Source of the DNA: Alphaproteobacteria bacterium
Lineage (GTDB): Bacteria; Pseudomonadota; Alphaproteobacteria; JAVJVX01
Length of the DNA: 64,000 bases
Assembly (NCBI GenBank): GCA_040220875.1
Contig: JAVJVX010000006.1
Location: 310,001-374,000 of the forward strand
Direction of reading: 5' to 3'
The notes under the pieces are model-generated. The model was not told where the DNA came from. It saw only the letters and a list, made by a program, of their open reading frames with translations, and made no database searches. Positions 44,501-53,725 of the stretch are shown here, in pieces. Positions within the stretch are counted from its first letter, which is position 1. Each line of letters starts with the position of its first letter. The position numbers were made by a program, and so were the translations under genes.

Positions 44501-44770
44501 TCACTCTTCCTCCTCGAAACGCGCGGCCACGAGTTTTTCCAGCGCATCCAGCGCCGCCCCCGCCTCGGGACCATCAGCCTGAAGATCGATATGCGTCCCC
44601 TGGGCGGCGGCCAGCATCATCAGGCCCACAATGGAAAGGCCTGAGACTTCCGTCCCATCGCGCGAGACCAGGATGTCGGCCTTGAATTTCGCCGCCTCCT
44701 TGACGAAGCGCGCGGCGGCGCGGGCATGGAGACCGCGTCGATTGACGATTTCCAGGCGCCGGGATTCCAT
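44501..44770 (-). CDS. ptsH: HPr family phosphocarrier protein
   Basis: Phosphocarrier between Enzyme I and EIIA proteins. The 89 residues include the phosphorylated His15 in RRGLHARAAARF and the regulatory Ser46 in GLSIVGLMML, the site targeted by HprK, whose gene is in the same run. In alphaproteobacteria this HPr mainly serves regulation. It lies 47 bp after the EIIA(Man) gene. Confidence 0.97.
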   Translation of the reverse strand: MESRRLEIVNRRGLHARAAARFVKEAAKFKADILVSRDGTEVSGLSIVGLMMLAAAQGTHIDLQADGPEAGAALDALEKLVAARFEEEE

Positions 44771-44817
44771 GGATCAGCGACCGGGAAGTGCCGTTCGGCC
44801 CGGCATGCAGGACCCCA

Positions 44818-45225
44818 TCACCCTGTTTTGTCGGCGAGAAGGCGCGAGGCGACGTTGATGTATTTGCGCCCGGCTTCCTGGGCGCTGACGACCGCCTCTT
44901 CGAGCGAAACCTGGTCGCGGACGCTGACGAGCTTGATCAGCATGGGCAGGTTGACGCCGGCAAGAACCTCCACCTTGCCGCTCTCCATGATGGAGATGGC
45001 GAGGTTCGAGGGCGTGCCGCCGAACATGTCCGTCAGCACCACGACGCCGTCCCCCTGATCCACCTTTTCGATCTCGGCGACGATATCCTTGCGCCGGACC
45101 TCCATGTCATCGTCCGGACCGATCGAGACGGCGGCGATATGCTCCTGGCGCCCGACCACGTGCTCGAGGGCCGCGATGAATTCCTCCGCCAGGCGTCCAT
45201 GCGTAACGAGAACCAATCCGATCAT
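44818..45225 (-). CDS. PTS EIIA component, mannose/fructose family
   Basis: A 135-residue stand-alone EIIA(Man)-type domain with the phosphorylated His9 in LVLVTHGRLAEE and the DMFGGTPSNLA loop. No IIB, IIC or IID genes are nearby, so it is regulatory rather than a sugar permease part, as in other alphaproteobacteria where it interacts with metabolic or stringent-response proteins. ATG 45225 begins at MIGLVLVTHG; the earlier in-frame start would add 20 residues without similarity. Confidence 0.93.
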   Translation of the reverse strand: MIGLVLVTHGRLAEEFIAALEHVVGRQEHIAAVSIGPDDDMEVRRKDIVAEIEKVDQGDGVVVLTDMFGGTPSNLAISIMESGKVEVLAGVNLPMLIKLVSVRDQVSLEEAVVSAQEAGRKYINVASRLLADKTG

Positions 45226-45312
45226 CAGGCATCCCAATCTTTTCCGGCTCCGGCCGCTTGCGGTCGTCCCCGGCCCGGAGGGCATCCGGGCCCGAAGCTG
45301 CGTGGCCCGCCC

Positions 45313-46209
45313 CTAGCCGTGCGCGGCCGCGCCGATATCCCTGTGCAGGACATTTGCCCTGTAACCCAAATCCTTCATCCAGGCGACCAGTTTTTCCACC
45401 ACCATGACGGATCGGTGGCGCCCGCCCGTGCACCCGAAGGCGATGGTAAGGTAGCTCTTGCCCTCGCGACTGTAGCGGGGCAGGAGGCAATTTAGCATTT
45501 GTGTCAGGGTCTGGAAAAACCGCTCGAAATCGGGATCGCTGGCGATAAAGTCCTGCACCCGCGGGTCCTGGCCGGTAAGCGGCTGCAGATCCGGATTGTA
45601 ATGGGGGTTCTCCAGAAACCGGACGTCGAAGACGAGATCCGCATCGCGCGGCAGCCCGCGGCGATAGGCGAAGGACGTGACGAAAATGGCGAGCCCCTGC
45701 TCGGCGTCGTCGAAATTCGCCTGAATCAGGCGGCGCAGGTCGCGCGTATGCAGATGGGAGGTGTCGATCACCAGATCGGCCCTGTCGCGAATGGGAGCGA
45801 TCAGTTCGCGTTCAAGGCGAATGCCGTCGGTCACGGAACGATCCACGGCCAGCGGATGCCGCCGGCGGGTCTCGGTAAAGCGGCGGACGAGGACTTCGTC
45901 ATCACAGTCCAAAAACAAGACCGTGGTGGTCAGGTCCTGGCGCGGGGCAAGCTTGTCGATCTCGGCAATGAAATCCGCGGCCGCGAAGTCGCGCGTGCGG
46001 ATATCGAGACCAATGGCGATGGTCCGTCTGCCAGCCGTCGTCTCCTCGAAAGCCGGGCCGAGCAGTTGGGGCAGCAGAGATAGCGGCAGGTTGTCGACCG
46101 CCTCGCAGCCCATATCCTCCAGGACCTTGAGGCTGCTGGTGCGCCCGGCACCCGAAAGCCCGGTCACCAGGATAATGTGGCGATGCGCGCCGGCCGGATC
46201 AGACGCCAT
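45313..46209 (-). CDS. rapZ: RapZ/YvcJ-family nucleotide-binding protein
   Basis: P-loop protein; in E. coli it delivers GlmZ sRNA to RNase E to control amino-sugar synthesis, but the role here is unproven. The 298 residues have Walker A TGLSGAGRTS near the N-terminus, DCDDEVLVRRFTETRRRHPL, the C-terminal FGCTGGRHRSV motif, and LYSREGKS-like SREGKSYLTIAFGCTGG context. Oddly, the Walker A Lys is Arg23 (GAGRTS, codon CGC). The start ATG 46209 overlaps hprK by 11 bp. It is next to hprK and EIIA(Man) in the usual order. Confidence 0.94.
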   Translation of the reverse strand: MASDPAGAHRHIILVTGLSGAGRTSSLKVLEDMGCEAVDNLPLSLLPQLLGPAFEETTAGRRTIAIGLDIRTRDFAAADFIAEIDKLAPRQDLTTTVLFLDCDDEVLVRRFTETRRRHPLAVDRSVTDGIRLERELIAPIRDRADLVIDTSHLHTRDLRRLIQANFDDAEQGLAIFVTSFAYRRGLPRDADLVFDVRFLENPHYNPDLQPLTGQDPRVQDFIASDPDFERFFQTLTQMLNCLLPRYSREGKSYLTIAFGCTGGRHRSVMVVEKLVAWMKDLGYRANVLHRDIGAAAHG

Positions 46210-46678
46210 GGGTCGCCTCCGCCCGGGGCCGGAGAACAGCGGCAGAGGCCGGCGATCCCATCCTGTCGAGCGCCAGGGCGAGCTTGGCGGCAGCCGATGC
46301 CTCGAACGGCGCGAGGCGGATGAGAGGCGCGGTAAACCGCCCGCCGTCAAGCTCGACCGCCCATAGCGCACTGTCCGGCAGACGCTCGACATCGGCCGGC
46401 GCGACGAGATCGACCACCAGGCAGAGCGGCACGTCCTGGGCCGGATCGACATCGACGATCCCGATGCCGCGGACTTCCAGCTTGCCGGTGATTGCGGCCG
46501 GCGCTGTCAGCAAAAGCGTTTCCGGCGTCGCGACAAGGCAGGTCTGATCATCGGCGATGAGCCGCGCGCCGCGATCGAGGAGACGCAGCGCCAGGTCCGA
46601 CTTGCCGCTGGCTGAGGCGCCGCGCAGCAGCACGCCCTTACCGCCCAGTTCGACACTCGTCGCGTAAATCGGCTTCAT
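46199..46678 (-). CDS. hprK: HPr kinase/phosphorylase, short alphaproteobacterial form
   Basis: Phosphorylates HPr on Ser46 using ATP and removes the phosphate. The 159 residues contain only the C-terminal catalytic domain, with Walker A GASASGKS at residues 20-27 and the KLEVRGIGIVD region. The N-terminal domain of Gram-positive HprK is absent, as in other alphaproteobacteria. ATG 46678 is inside the chvG-hprK junction, 34 bp after chvG, and the end overlaps rapZ. Confidence 0.95.
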   Translation of the reverse strand: MKPIYATSVELGGKGVLLRGASASGKSDLALRLLDRGARLIADDQTCLVATPETLLLTAPAAITGKLEVRGIGIVDVDPAQDVPLCLVVDLVAPADVERLPDSALWAVELDGGRFTAPLIRLAPFEASAAAKLALALDRMGSPASAAVLRPRAEATHGV

Positions 46679-46712
46679 GGCCGGGCTAAGGTGAGCCGTT
46701 GCCGGGGCGGAG

Positions 46713-48437
46713 TCAACGCCGCCCCCCGGCCCTGGCCGGGCCGCTCTCCGCCGCCTTGTCCCGCGCCCGACGGAGCCGCACGGTAAAGCGCGCGCCGAGG
46801 ACTTCTCGCGCCGGACCCTGGCGGTTCTCTGCCGCGATGGTCCCGCCATGGACCGAAACGATCTGGCGCGAGATGCTGAGGCCCAGTCCCGAATGAATGC
46901 CGAACTGCTCATCCTTGGGCCGCTCGCTGTAGAACCGGTTGAAAATCTTGTCCTCGGTGCCGGGCGGGATTCCCGGCCCCTCATCATCGACGGTAATCAC
47001 GATGTCGTCCTTCTGCGCCCGGCCCGTGATAACGATCTCGCCGCCGGGCGGGCTGAACGAGGTCGCGTTATCGATGAGATTTCGAAAGATCTGGGTCAGC
47101 CTGTCTGGCTGGCCCATGACCAGGAGCGGCTCGTCCGCCGGCAGGTCGAGGCGGATGTCGGCCTGGCCCGGCTTCAATATTTCCCGGCGCATGGCGGCGA
47201 TAGCGCGCAGGTTCTCGGAGAGGTCGACCAGCTCGAACCGGCCGCGGGACAATTCCGCATCGAGCCGGGAGGCATCGGAGATATCCGAGATCAACCGGTC
47301 CAGGCGCTTCACGTCGGCCACCAGTATATCCATGAGTTTCTCGCGCCGGACGGGGTCATCGATACGCGAGACAGTCTCGACCGCGCTTCGGAGCGAGGTC
47401 AGCGGGTTCTTGATTTCGTGGGCGACATCGGCCGCGAACTGCTCGATTGCCTCCATCCGGTTCCAGAGCGTTTCCGTCATCTGCCGCAGGTCGAAGGACA
47501 GATCCCCGATCTCGTCATTGCGGTCGGAATAATCCGGTATTTGCGGCCGCTGGCCGAGACCGAAGCGCACTCTCTCGGCGGCCAGTGCGAGGTTGCGGAT
47601 CGGGCGCGCGATCGTTCGGGCGAGATAGAGGGACAGGAGGACCGTGATGCCGAAGGCGACGAGGAAAACCTGCAGGATTCCGAGCCGGACCTCGCGCAGG
47701 GAGGATTCGATCCCGTGACCGATGGATGAGAGCATGACCGCACCCACCACCTGCTTGTAGCGCTGGATCGGCACCGCGACCGAGAGAACCATCTCGCCCG
47801 AGCGGGCCATACGCACCGCCCTCGCGGTCTCGCCATTCAGCGCCGCCGCCACTTCGCCATAATCGGATGCCGTCTGCGGCGCGCGCTCGACATATGCCGG
47901 CAGATCGTCCTGAAAGACGGTCAGCCCGGCGAAGAAATCATAGGCATTGGTCAGCAGGCGTGTAACGAGCCCCGTCTGATGCGGCGGCAGCTCCTCGGCA
48001 TAGACAAGACCGCCCACGCCGGGGAGCGAGCTGGTGTCGCCGATCAGGGCGCCGTCGAGATTGAACAATCGCGCGCGGCTTTGCATCGGCTCCACGAGCC
48101 GGCGCAGCAGCACGCGTGCCTGCCGGATACGCAGGCGCTGGCCTTCGGGCGGACCGATGATCACCGCCGTCTCACCCACGGCCGAGGCGAGCATCTCGGC
48201 CTGCACTTTGAGGCCCTCGAGTTCGGCCCGGATCAGGTTCTGCTTGTACTGACCGAGGAACAGAAGCCCGGCCACCAGGAGGCCAAGGGCGAGGACGTTG
48301 ACGGCCAGTATCCGCTGGGTCAGCGGCGAGAACAGCCGATCGGGCGCGCGGGCCGGCCAGTTTTCGCGCCGCGCGCGGCGGCGGGAGGCATCCTCCGCCG
48401 GCCCGGCGGGGTTCTGCTGGTCCGCCTCCGTCGCCAT
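46713..48437 (-). CDS. chvG: Sensor histidine kinase ChvG
   Basis: Membrane sensor that responds to acid and envelope stress and controls exopolysaccharide, outer-membrane and symbiosis/virulence genes through ChvI. The 574 residues have a basic cytoplasmic N-terminus, membrane helices at about 43-62 and 253-273, a periplasmic sensor between them, a HAMP segment (about 274-325), the H-box with His340 in VAHEIKNPLTS, and a catalytic domain (NLIDNATSFSPP, DEGPGIPPG, GLGLSISRQ). It lies between chvI and hprK, the standard order. Confidence 0.95.
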   Translation of the reverse strand: MATEADQQNPAGPAEDASRRRARRENWPARAPDRLFSPLTQRILAVNVLALGLLVAGLLFLGQYKQNLIRAELEGLKVQAEMLASAVGETAVIIGPPEGQRLRIRQARVLLRRLVEPMQSRARLFNLDGALIGDTSSLPGVGGLVYAEELPPHQTGLVTRLLTNAYDFFAGLTVFQDDLPAYVERAPQTASDYGEVAAALNGETARAVRMARSGEMVLSVAVPIQRYKQVVGAVMLSSIGHGIESSLREVRLGILQVFLVAFGITVLLSLYLARTIARPIRNLALAAERVRFGLGQRPQIPDYSDRNDEIGDLSFDLRQMTETLWNRMEAIEQFAADVAHEIKNPLTSLRSAVETVSRIDDPVRREKLMDILVADVKRLDRLISDISDASRLDAELSRGRFELVDLSENLRAIAAMRREILKPGQADIRLDLPADEPLLVMGQPDRLTQIFRNLIDNATSFSPPGGEIVITGRAQKDDIVITVDDEGPGIPPGTEDKIFNRFYSERPKDEQFGIHSGLGLSISRQIVSVHGGTIAAENRQGPAREVLGARFTVRLRRARDKAAESGPARAGGRR

Positions 48438-48450
48438 TCAACCGCGCCCC

Positions 48451-49155
48451 TCAGGTTTCGCGATAACGGTAGCCGACCCCGTACAAGGTTTCGATCTCGT
48501 TGAAGTTCTCGTCCACCATTCGAAATTTCTTCCGCAGCCGCTTGATATGACTGTCGATCGTCCGGTCATCCACGTAGACGTGTTCGCCATAGGCCGCGTC
48601 CATCAGCTGTTCCCGGCTTTTCACATGGCCGGGGCGCTGGGCCAGGGATTTCAGAATGAGAAACTCCGTCACCGTCAGGTTCACCGGCGCCTCTTTCCAA
48701 CTGCAAACGTGGCGCGACGGGTCGAGCACGAGATCGCCACGCGCCATGGGCGGCTCGCCGGGCGCGTCGTCGGGGCCGGCCTCCTCCAGCGCGCCACTCC
48801 GGCGCAGCAGCGCATTGATCCGCTCTATCAGGAGACGCTGGGAAAACGGTTTCTTGATGTAATCGTCGGCCCCCATGCGCAGGCCGATCACCTCGTCGAT
48901 CTCGTCATCCTTCGAGGTCAGGAAAATCACCGGAAGCTGACTGACCCGGCGCAGACGGCTGAGAAGCTCCATGCCGTCCATGCGAGGCATCTTGATATCG
49001 AGGACCGCCAGGTCCACCGGGTCGGCGGTAATCCCGCGCAGCGCCTCCGAGCCGTCGGCATAGCTGCGGACCCTGAAGCCTTCGGCTTCGAGAGCCATGG
49101 AGACCGAGGCCAGGATGTTCCGGTCGTCATCGACCAATGCGATTGTCGCGCTCAC
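48451..49155 (-). CDS. chvI: Response regulator ChvI
   Basis: OmpR-family transcription factor phosphorylated by ChvG. The 234 residues have a receiver domain (acidic DDD at 9-11, phospho-Asp53 in [13 protein letters not shown], Lys in IKKPF) and a C-terminal winged helix with [11 protein letters not shown] and [13 protein letters not shown]. Start GTG 49155. A 141-bp gap separates it from the copper-chaperone gene upstream, so it probably carries the main promoter for the long downstream run. Confidence 0.96.
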   Translation of the reverse strand: MSATIALVDDDRNILASVSMALEAEGFRVRSYADGSEALRGITADPVDLAVLDIKMPRMDGMELLSRLRRVSQLPVIFLTSKDDEIDEVIGLRMGADDYIKKPFSQRLLIERINALLRRSGALEEAGPDDAPGEPPMARGDLVLDPSRHVCSWKEAPVNLTVTEFLILKSLAQRPGHVKSREQLMDAAYGEHVYVDDRTIDSHIKRLRKKFRMVDENFNEIETLYGVGYRYRET

Positions 49156-49296
49156 TTATATGCCGTCTTCCGTTCTGTTGCGCCTGTCGGGACCGTCCGC
49201 CTGAACCGGCGCGCGCCGGTCCCACGGACACCTCCGGCATTCCAGCGCGGTTTGGACGCGCCATCAAGCGTCGAAACGGGCCTTGGCCCGCTCGTC

Positions 49297-49815
49297 TCAG
49301 TGGGCGTGCGCGTCGGGCGCGTCCGGGGCCATCATCCGAACCTCGAAATCGGCCTCAACCGTGCCCGCAACGGCGAATTCGAGGACGACGCGAAGCCTTT
49401 CGTCCTTCCAATGGCCGGCGGCGGACGAGTCCATCAGACCGTCGGCCAGATCGAACAACATGAGATGATCGCCGCCGGGCGCCAGGATCGCGCTGCCGCC
49501 CGGGGAGATGTCGATTCCCTCAATGCGACGCATGCGGGCCACGCCGTCTTCGAGGATATGGGTGTGAATTTCCGCGCGACCGGCCGCCGGGCTGGAGACC
49601 GCGACCAGGCGATCCGCCACATCTGCCGCATTGTGAATGGTCAGATATATGGCCGCCGCGCCGCGATTGCCGAGCGGCGGACGCATCCAGACATCCTCGA
49701 CCGTAATTTCCTGTGCGGCCGCGGCAGGTGCCGCCGCCAGCAGGACCAGAAGCAGGACCAGGAAGCGTCCGCAGGCCGGAGCCCGCCATGCCGGGGTGCC
49801 AAACACTTTTGTCAT
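49297..49815 (-). CDS. Copper chaperone PCu(A)C
   Basis: Periplasmic copper-binding protein that delivers Cu(I) to cytochrome oxidase. The 172 residues start with a signal peptide (hydrophobic LVLLLVLLAAAPAAAA). The cupredoxin-like domain has the Met/His copper site spread over MRPPLGNRGAAAIYL, EIHTHILEDGVARM and GGDHLMLFDL, in the H(M)-x-M-H-x-M type arrangement. A His-rich tail (DAHAH) is present. No terminal oxidase gene is in the window. Confidence 0.88.
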   Translation of the reverse strand: MTKVFGTPAWRAPACGRFLVLLLVLLAAAPAAAAQEITVEDVWMRPPLGNRGAAAIYLTIHNAADVADRLVAVSSPAAGRAEIHTHILEDGVARMRRIEGIDISPGGSAILAPGGDHLMLFDLADGLMDSSAAGHWKDERLRVVLEFAVAGTVEADFEVRMMAPDAPDAHAH

Positions 49816-49901
49816 TCTCCTTGCATTCGTCCGGACGTGCTGCCCCGCACGGGTCGGGGCAGCTGACCGTCAGACTGTGGCAGGCTTGAGGCAGGCCCGT
49901 T

Positions 49902-50780
49902 TCATCCCGCCAACTGGGTTTCGCGGTACCAGTCGTTGATTTCGCCCGCCGTGGCCAGCCAGACCTTCTTGTGGCTGGTGATATAGCGCAACGCCTCATC
50001 GAGATATTTCGCCCGGAACGGCTGGCCGATCAGGAAATTATGGAGGCAGATCGGCATGACCCGGGCATTCGTCTTGCCCTCCTCATACAGCCAGTCGAAC
50101 TGATCCACAATCTGCTTGCCGAAGGCTTCCGCGCTGAGGCCGAGAGAGAGGAAGGCCGGGATGTCGTTCAGCTCCACCGTGTAGGGCATGGAGAGAAGGG
50201 AACCCTTCTTCACCTTCATGGGAAACGGCTGGTCATCGCAAGTGAAATCACAAAGATATTCGATCCCGTTCTCGGCCAGGATGTCGGGCGTGTTGAAAGT
50301 CTCCGAGAGGAACGGACCGAGCCATCCCTTGGGGGCCTTGCCGGTCTTCTCCTTGATAACCTTGACGACGCCCGAGATCAGTTCGCGCTCCTCGTCCTCC
50401 GGCATGTCATTGATCATGACGGTATTGTTGTGGCCGTGGCCCATCCACTCCCAGTTTCGCTCGTTGCCTGCGGTGATGATCTGCGGGTACTCGTTACAGA
50501 CATCCGAATTGAGACATACCGTGCCCCGAATCTTGTACTTGTCGAGAATGTCGAAGAGACGCCATTGACCGACACGGGTGCCGTAATCGCGCCAGCCGTA
50601 GTTGAGCACGTCCGGCACCATATTGGCGGTCATGGGCACCATGGGCGTTCCCGGCCGGTTTTCGGGGAAATGTTCTATATTCATGTAGACGAGCAATGCG
50701 ACGCGCTCGCCATTGGGAAATTTCAGCGGCTTGCGCTCGCTGATGGGGACGTAATCGTAACGGCTTGTCTGCGTAAGCAT
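49902..50780 (-). CDS. Polysaccharide deacetylase family protein (CE4-like)
   Basis: A 292-residue NodB-fold protein. Its catalytic Asp motif is altered: the usual FDDG appears as YMNIEHFPENRPG, as in the allantoinase-like (PuuE) or uncharacterised branch of CE4. GHGHNN and PFLSETFNTPDILAENG carry the likely metal-binding residues. No signal peptide is visible, so it is probably cytoplasmic. The substrate is not known; allantoin, other ureides or N-acyl groups are all possible. The ATG follows a GGAGGGTACG ribosome site. It stands between polA and the PCu(A)C gene. Confidence 0.8.
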   Translation of the reverse strand: MLTQTSRYDYVPISERKPLKFPNGERVALLVYMNIEHFPENRPGTPMVPMTANMVPDVLNYGWRDYGTRVGQWRLFDILDKYKIRGTVCLNSDVCNEYPQIITAGNERNWEWMGHGHNNTVMINDMPEDEERELISGVVKVIKEKTGKAPKGWLGPFLSETFNTPDILAENGIEYLCDFTCDDQPFPMKVKKGSLLSMPYTVELNDIPAFLSLGLSAEAFGKQIVDQFDWLYEEGKTNARVMPICLHNFLIGQPFRAKYLDEALRYITSHKKVWLATAGEINDWYRETQLAG

Positions 50781-50863
50781 CGTACCCTCCCTTTCGTGTT
50801 ATCCATCGATTCGTGTCAGATGTTAATTCGCCGGTCCAGCGCCGGGGGTTACTTCAGAAATGG

Positions 50864-53725
50864 TCAATGGGCGTCCGACCAGTTGGCGCCGGCGCCGGTA
50901 TCCGCCACAAGCGGCACATCGAGCTGAATTGCCGGCAGCGTCGCGTGCTCCATCACTGTTTTGACGAGAGCGCTGGTTTCTTCCAGTTCGGCCCTGGGGA
51001 CCTCGAATAACAGCTCGTCATGCACCTGGAGCAGCATTCTGGCCTGCAAGCCTGCTTCAGCCAATGCCGGCGGCACCCGGATCATGGCGCGGCGGATGAT
51101 ATCGGCGGCCGCGCCCTGAAGCGGGGCATTGATCGCGGCGCGCTCGGAAAAATTCCGCCGGGCGGCGCTCTTGTCGCGGATTCCGGGCACGTGGCATTTG
51201 CGCCCGAAAATGGTTTTGACGTAGCCATGCTCGCGGCAATAGGCCTTCATGCCTTCCATATAGTCCTGAATGCCCGGATAGCGCTCGAAATAGGTTTCGA
51301 TATAGGCCCTGGCCTCAGACTGGGGAATGGCGAGCTGGCGCGCGAGGCCGAACGGGCTGATGCCGTAGATGATTCCGAAATTTATCGCCTTGGCGCGTCG
51401 TCGGGTCTGCGGATCCATCGCCGCCATGTCGACGCCGAAAACCTGCGAGGCGGTCATGGCATGAATGTCGGCGCCGTCGCGAAAGGCCTCCTGCAGTTTT
51501 TCGATTCCCGCCACATGGGCCAGAAGGCGGAGCTCGATCTGGGAATAATCGACCGATAGCAGCACATGGCCTTTTTCGGCCACGAAGGCCTTGCGGATCT
51601 TGCGGCCTTCCTCGGTGCGGATCGGGATGTTCTGGAGATTGGGTTCCGTCGACGCGAGGCGTCCCGTCGAAGTCGCGGCCAGAGAATAGGACGTATGCAC
51701 CCGTCCGGTCTCGGGGTTGATCTGTGCCACCAGCGCGTCGGAATAGGTGCTCTTGAGCTTGGCCAGTTGCCGCCAGTCGAGGATGCGCTGGGGAAACTCG
51801 TGACCCTCGGCCGCGAGGTCTTCCAGAATATCCGCGCCGGTCGAATGCCCGCCGGACTTGGTTTTCTTGCCCCCCGCGAAGCCCATTTCATCGAACAGAA
51901 TTTCGCCAAGCTGCTTGGGCGAGGCGATGGTGAACTCGCGGCCCGCCAGGCGATAGATCTCATCGGCCAGCCCATCCATGCGCGCCGCGAAGTCTGTGCT
52001 CAGCCGTTCCAGCTCGTCCCGGTCGACCTTGATGCCGGCGCGTTCCATCTCGACGACGACGGGCACGAGCGGGCGGTCCATCGTCTCGTAAACGGTCGTC
52101 ACCTTCTCGGGCGAGAGGCGCGGCTTCAGCAGGTCATGGAGTCGCAGGGTGATGTCCGCATCCTCGGCCGCATACTCGCATGCCTTCTCGAGAGGAACGA
52201 AATCGAACGTCACCTGCTGGCGTCCGATACCGGCGACATCCTTGAACTTGATCGTCGTATGACCGAGGTGAAGTTGCGCAAGCTCGTCCATGCCATGGCC
52301 ATGCGCGCCCCCCTCGAGCACGTAGGAAAGGATCATCGTGTCATCGAAGGGGTGAAGCTCGAGACCGTGGCGCGCCAGCACGAGGGCGTCGTATTTGAGA
52401 TTATGCCCGATCTTGAGAACGCCCGGGTCGGCCAGGAGTGGGCGCAGGCGATCGAGCGCGTCCTCGCGGGAGATCTGCCCGGCGACGAGCCGGGCCGCGC
52501 CGGCCCCGTCCTTCGCATCGTCATCCGTTCCCTCGCCGGCAAAATCGAGCTGGCCCTGTCCGGCCCTTTCCTTGTGGGCCAGCGGCACATAGCAGGCCGC
52601 GCCCGGCTCTACGCTGAGCGACACGCCCACAAGCTCCGCCCGGACGGCGTCGAGAGAGGTGGTCTCGGTATCCACCGCCACGCGTCCCGCCTGGTAGGCG
52701 CGCGCGATCCAGGCATCGAGCCGGTCGAGCGTATCGACCAGCTCGTAATCCCCCTTGTCCACGGCGGAGGCTGTCCCGCCGGATTTGTCGTCCGTTGCCG
52801 CCGCGGGTTGTCCGCTCGCGCCGCCGCCCTGCCCGGGACCGGAACCGGGACCATTATTGACGATATGCAGGGCCTCGACGCGCTTGAGGATGGATTTGAA
52901 CCCCTGTTGCTCGAGAAAGGCGCGCAGCCTGGCCGGATCCGGCTTGCGGACGGCCAGCGCCTCGAACGGCGGGTCGATATCGAGATCGACCCGCAGGCGC
53001 ACGAGTTCGCGCGACAGCCGTGCCTGGTCGGCATATTCGATCAGGTTCTCGCGCCGCTTCTTCTGCTTGATTTCGTCCGCGCGCGCCAGGAGCGAGTCGA
53101 GATCGCCGTATTCCAGGATGAGCTGCGCCGCCGTCTTGACGCCAATCCCGGGAACCCCGGGCACATTATCGGTCGAATCGCCGGCGAGCGCCTGCACGTC
53201 GACCACCTTGTCGGGCGGGACGCCGAATTTCTTGTTCACCTTCTCCAGATCGATCACCGAATTGTCCTTCGGGTCCTGCATGAGGACGCGGTCCCGAAGG
53301 AGCTGCATGAGATCCTTGTCCGAGGAAACGATCGTCACCTCGGCCCCGGTCTCGGCCGCGGCTCCGGCATAGCTTGCGATCAAATCGTCGGCCTCGAACC
53401 CCTCGCGCTCCAGCATGGCGACGTTGTAGGCTTCGGTCGCCTCCCGGATGAGCGGGAATTGCGGCACCAGGTCCTCTGGCGGCTCGCTCCGGTTGGCCTT
53501 GTACGCGGGATAAATCTCGTTGCGAAACGTCTTGCGTCCGGCATCGAAAACCACCGCCACGTGATCGGCATCGGTCGCGCCGAGCGTCTGGGTCAGCATG
53601 TTGACGAAACCGTAGACGGCGTTGACCGGCGTGCCGTCCGGCCGGGTCATGGGCGGCAGGGCATAGAAGGCCCGGAAGATGAATCCCGAGCCGTCGATCA
53701 GGAAAAGATGTTTGAGGGCACTCAA
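50864..53725 (-). CDS. polA: DNA polymerase I
   Basis: Removes RNA primers and fills gaps in replication and repair. About 953 residues: 5'-3' exonuclease (1-300, with VSSDKDLMQLL and GVPGIGVKTA), a 3'-5' exonuclease with intact VAVDTETTSLD, and polymerase motifs SVDYSQIELRLLAH, RRAKAINFGIIYGIS and LLQVHDELLFEV. A Gly/Ala-rich linker (about 305-330) is an insertion. The start is TTG 53725, overlapping the zinc-finger stop as TTGA; no ATG or GTG gives a family N-terminus. Confidence 0.97.
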   Translation of the reverse strand: MSALKHLFLIDGSGFIFRAFYALPPMTRPDGTPVNAVYGFVNMLTQTLGATDADHVAVVFDAGRKTFRNEIYPAYKANRSEPPEDLVPQFPLIREATEAYNVAMLEREGFEADDLIASYAGAAAETGAEVTIVSSDKDLMQLLRDRVLMQDPKDNSVIDLEKVNKKFGVPPDKVVDVQALAGDSTDNVPGVPGIGVKTAAQLILEYGDLDSLLARADEIKQKKRRENLIEYADQARLSRELVRLRVDLDIDPPFEALAVRKPDPARLRAFLEQQGFKSILKRVEALHIVNNGPGSGPGQGGGASGQPAAATDDKSGGTASAVDKGDYELVDTLDRLDAWIARAYQAGRVAVDTETTSLDAVRAELVGVSLSVEPGAACYVPLAHKERAGQGQLDFAGEGTDDDAKDGAGAARLVAGQISREDALDRLRPLLADPGVLKIGHNLKYDALVLARHGLELHPFDDTMILSYVLEGGAHGHGMDELAQLHLGHTTIKFKDVAGIGRQQVTFDFVPLEKACEYAAEDADITLRLHDLLKPRLSPEKVTTVYETMDRPLVPVVVEMERAGIKVDRDELERLSTDFAARMDGLADEIYRLAGREFTIASPKQLGEILFDEMGFAGGKKTKSGGHSTGADILEDLAAEGHEFPQRILDWRQLAKLKSTYSDALVAQINPETGRVHTSYSLAATSTGRLASTEPNLQNIPIRTEEGRKIRKAFVAEKGHVLLSVDYSQIELRLLAHVAGIEKLQEAFRDGADIHAMTASQVFGVDMAAMDPQTRRRAKAINFGIIYGISPFGLARQLAIPQSEARAYIETYFERYPGIQDYMEGMKAYCREHGYVKTIFGRKCHVPGIRDKSAARRNFSERAAINAPLQGAAADIIRRAMIRVPPALAEAGLQARMLLQVHDELLFEVPRAELEETSALVKTVMEHATLPAIQLDVPLVADTGAGANWSDAH

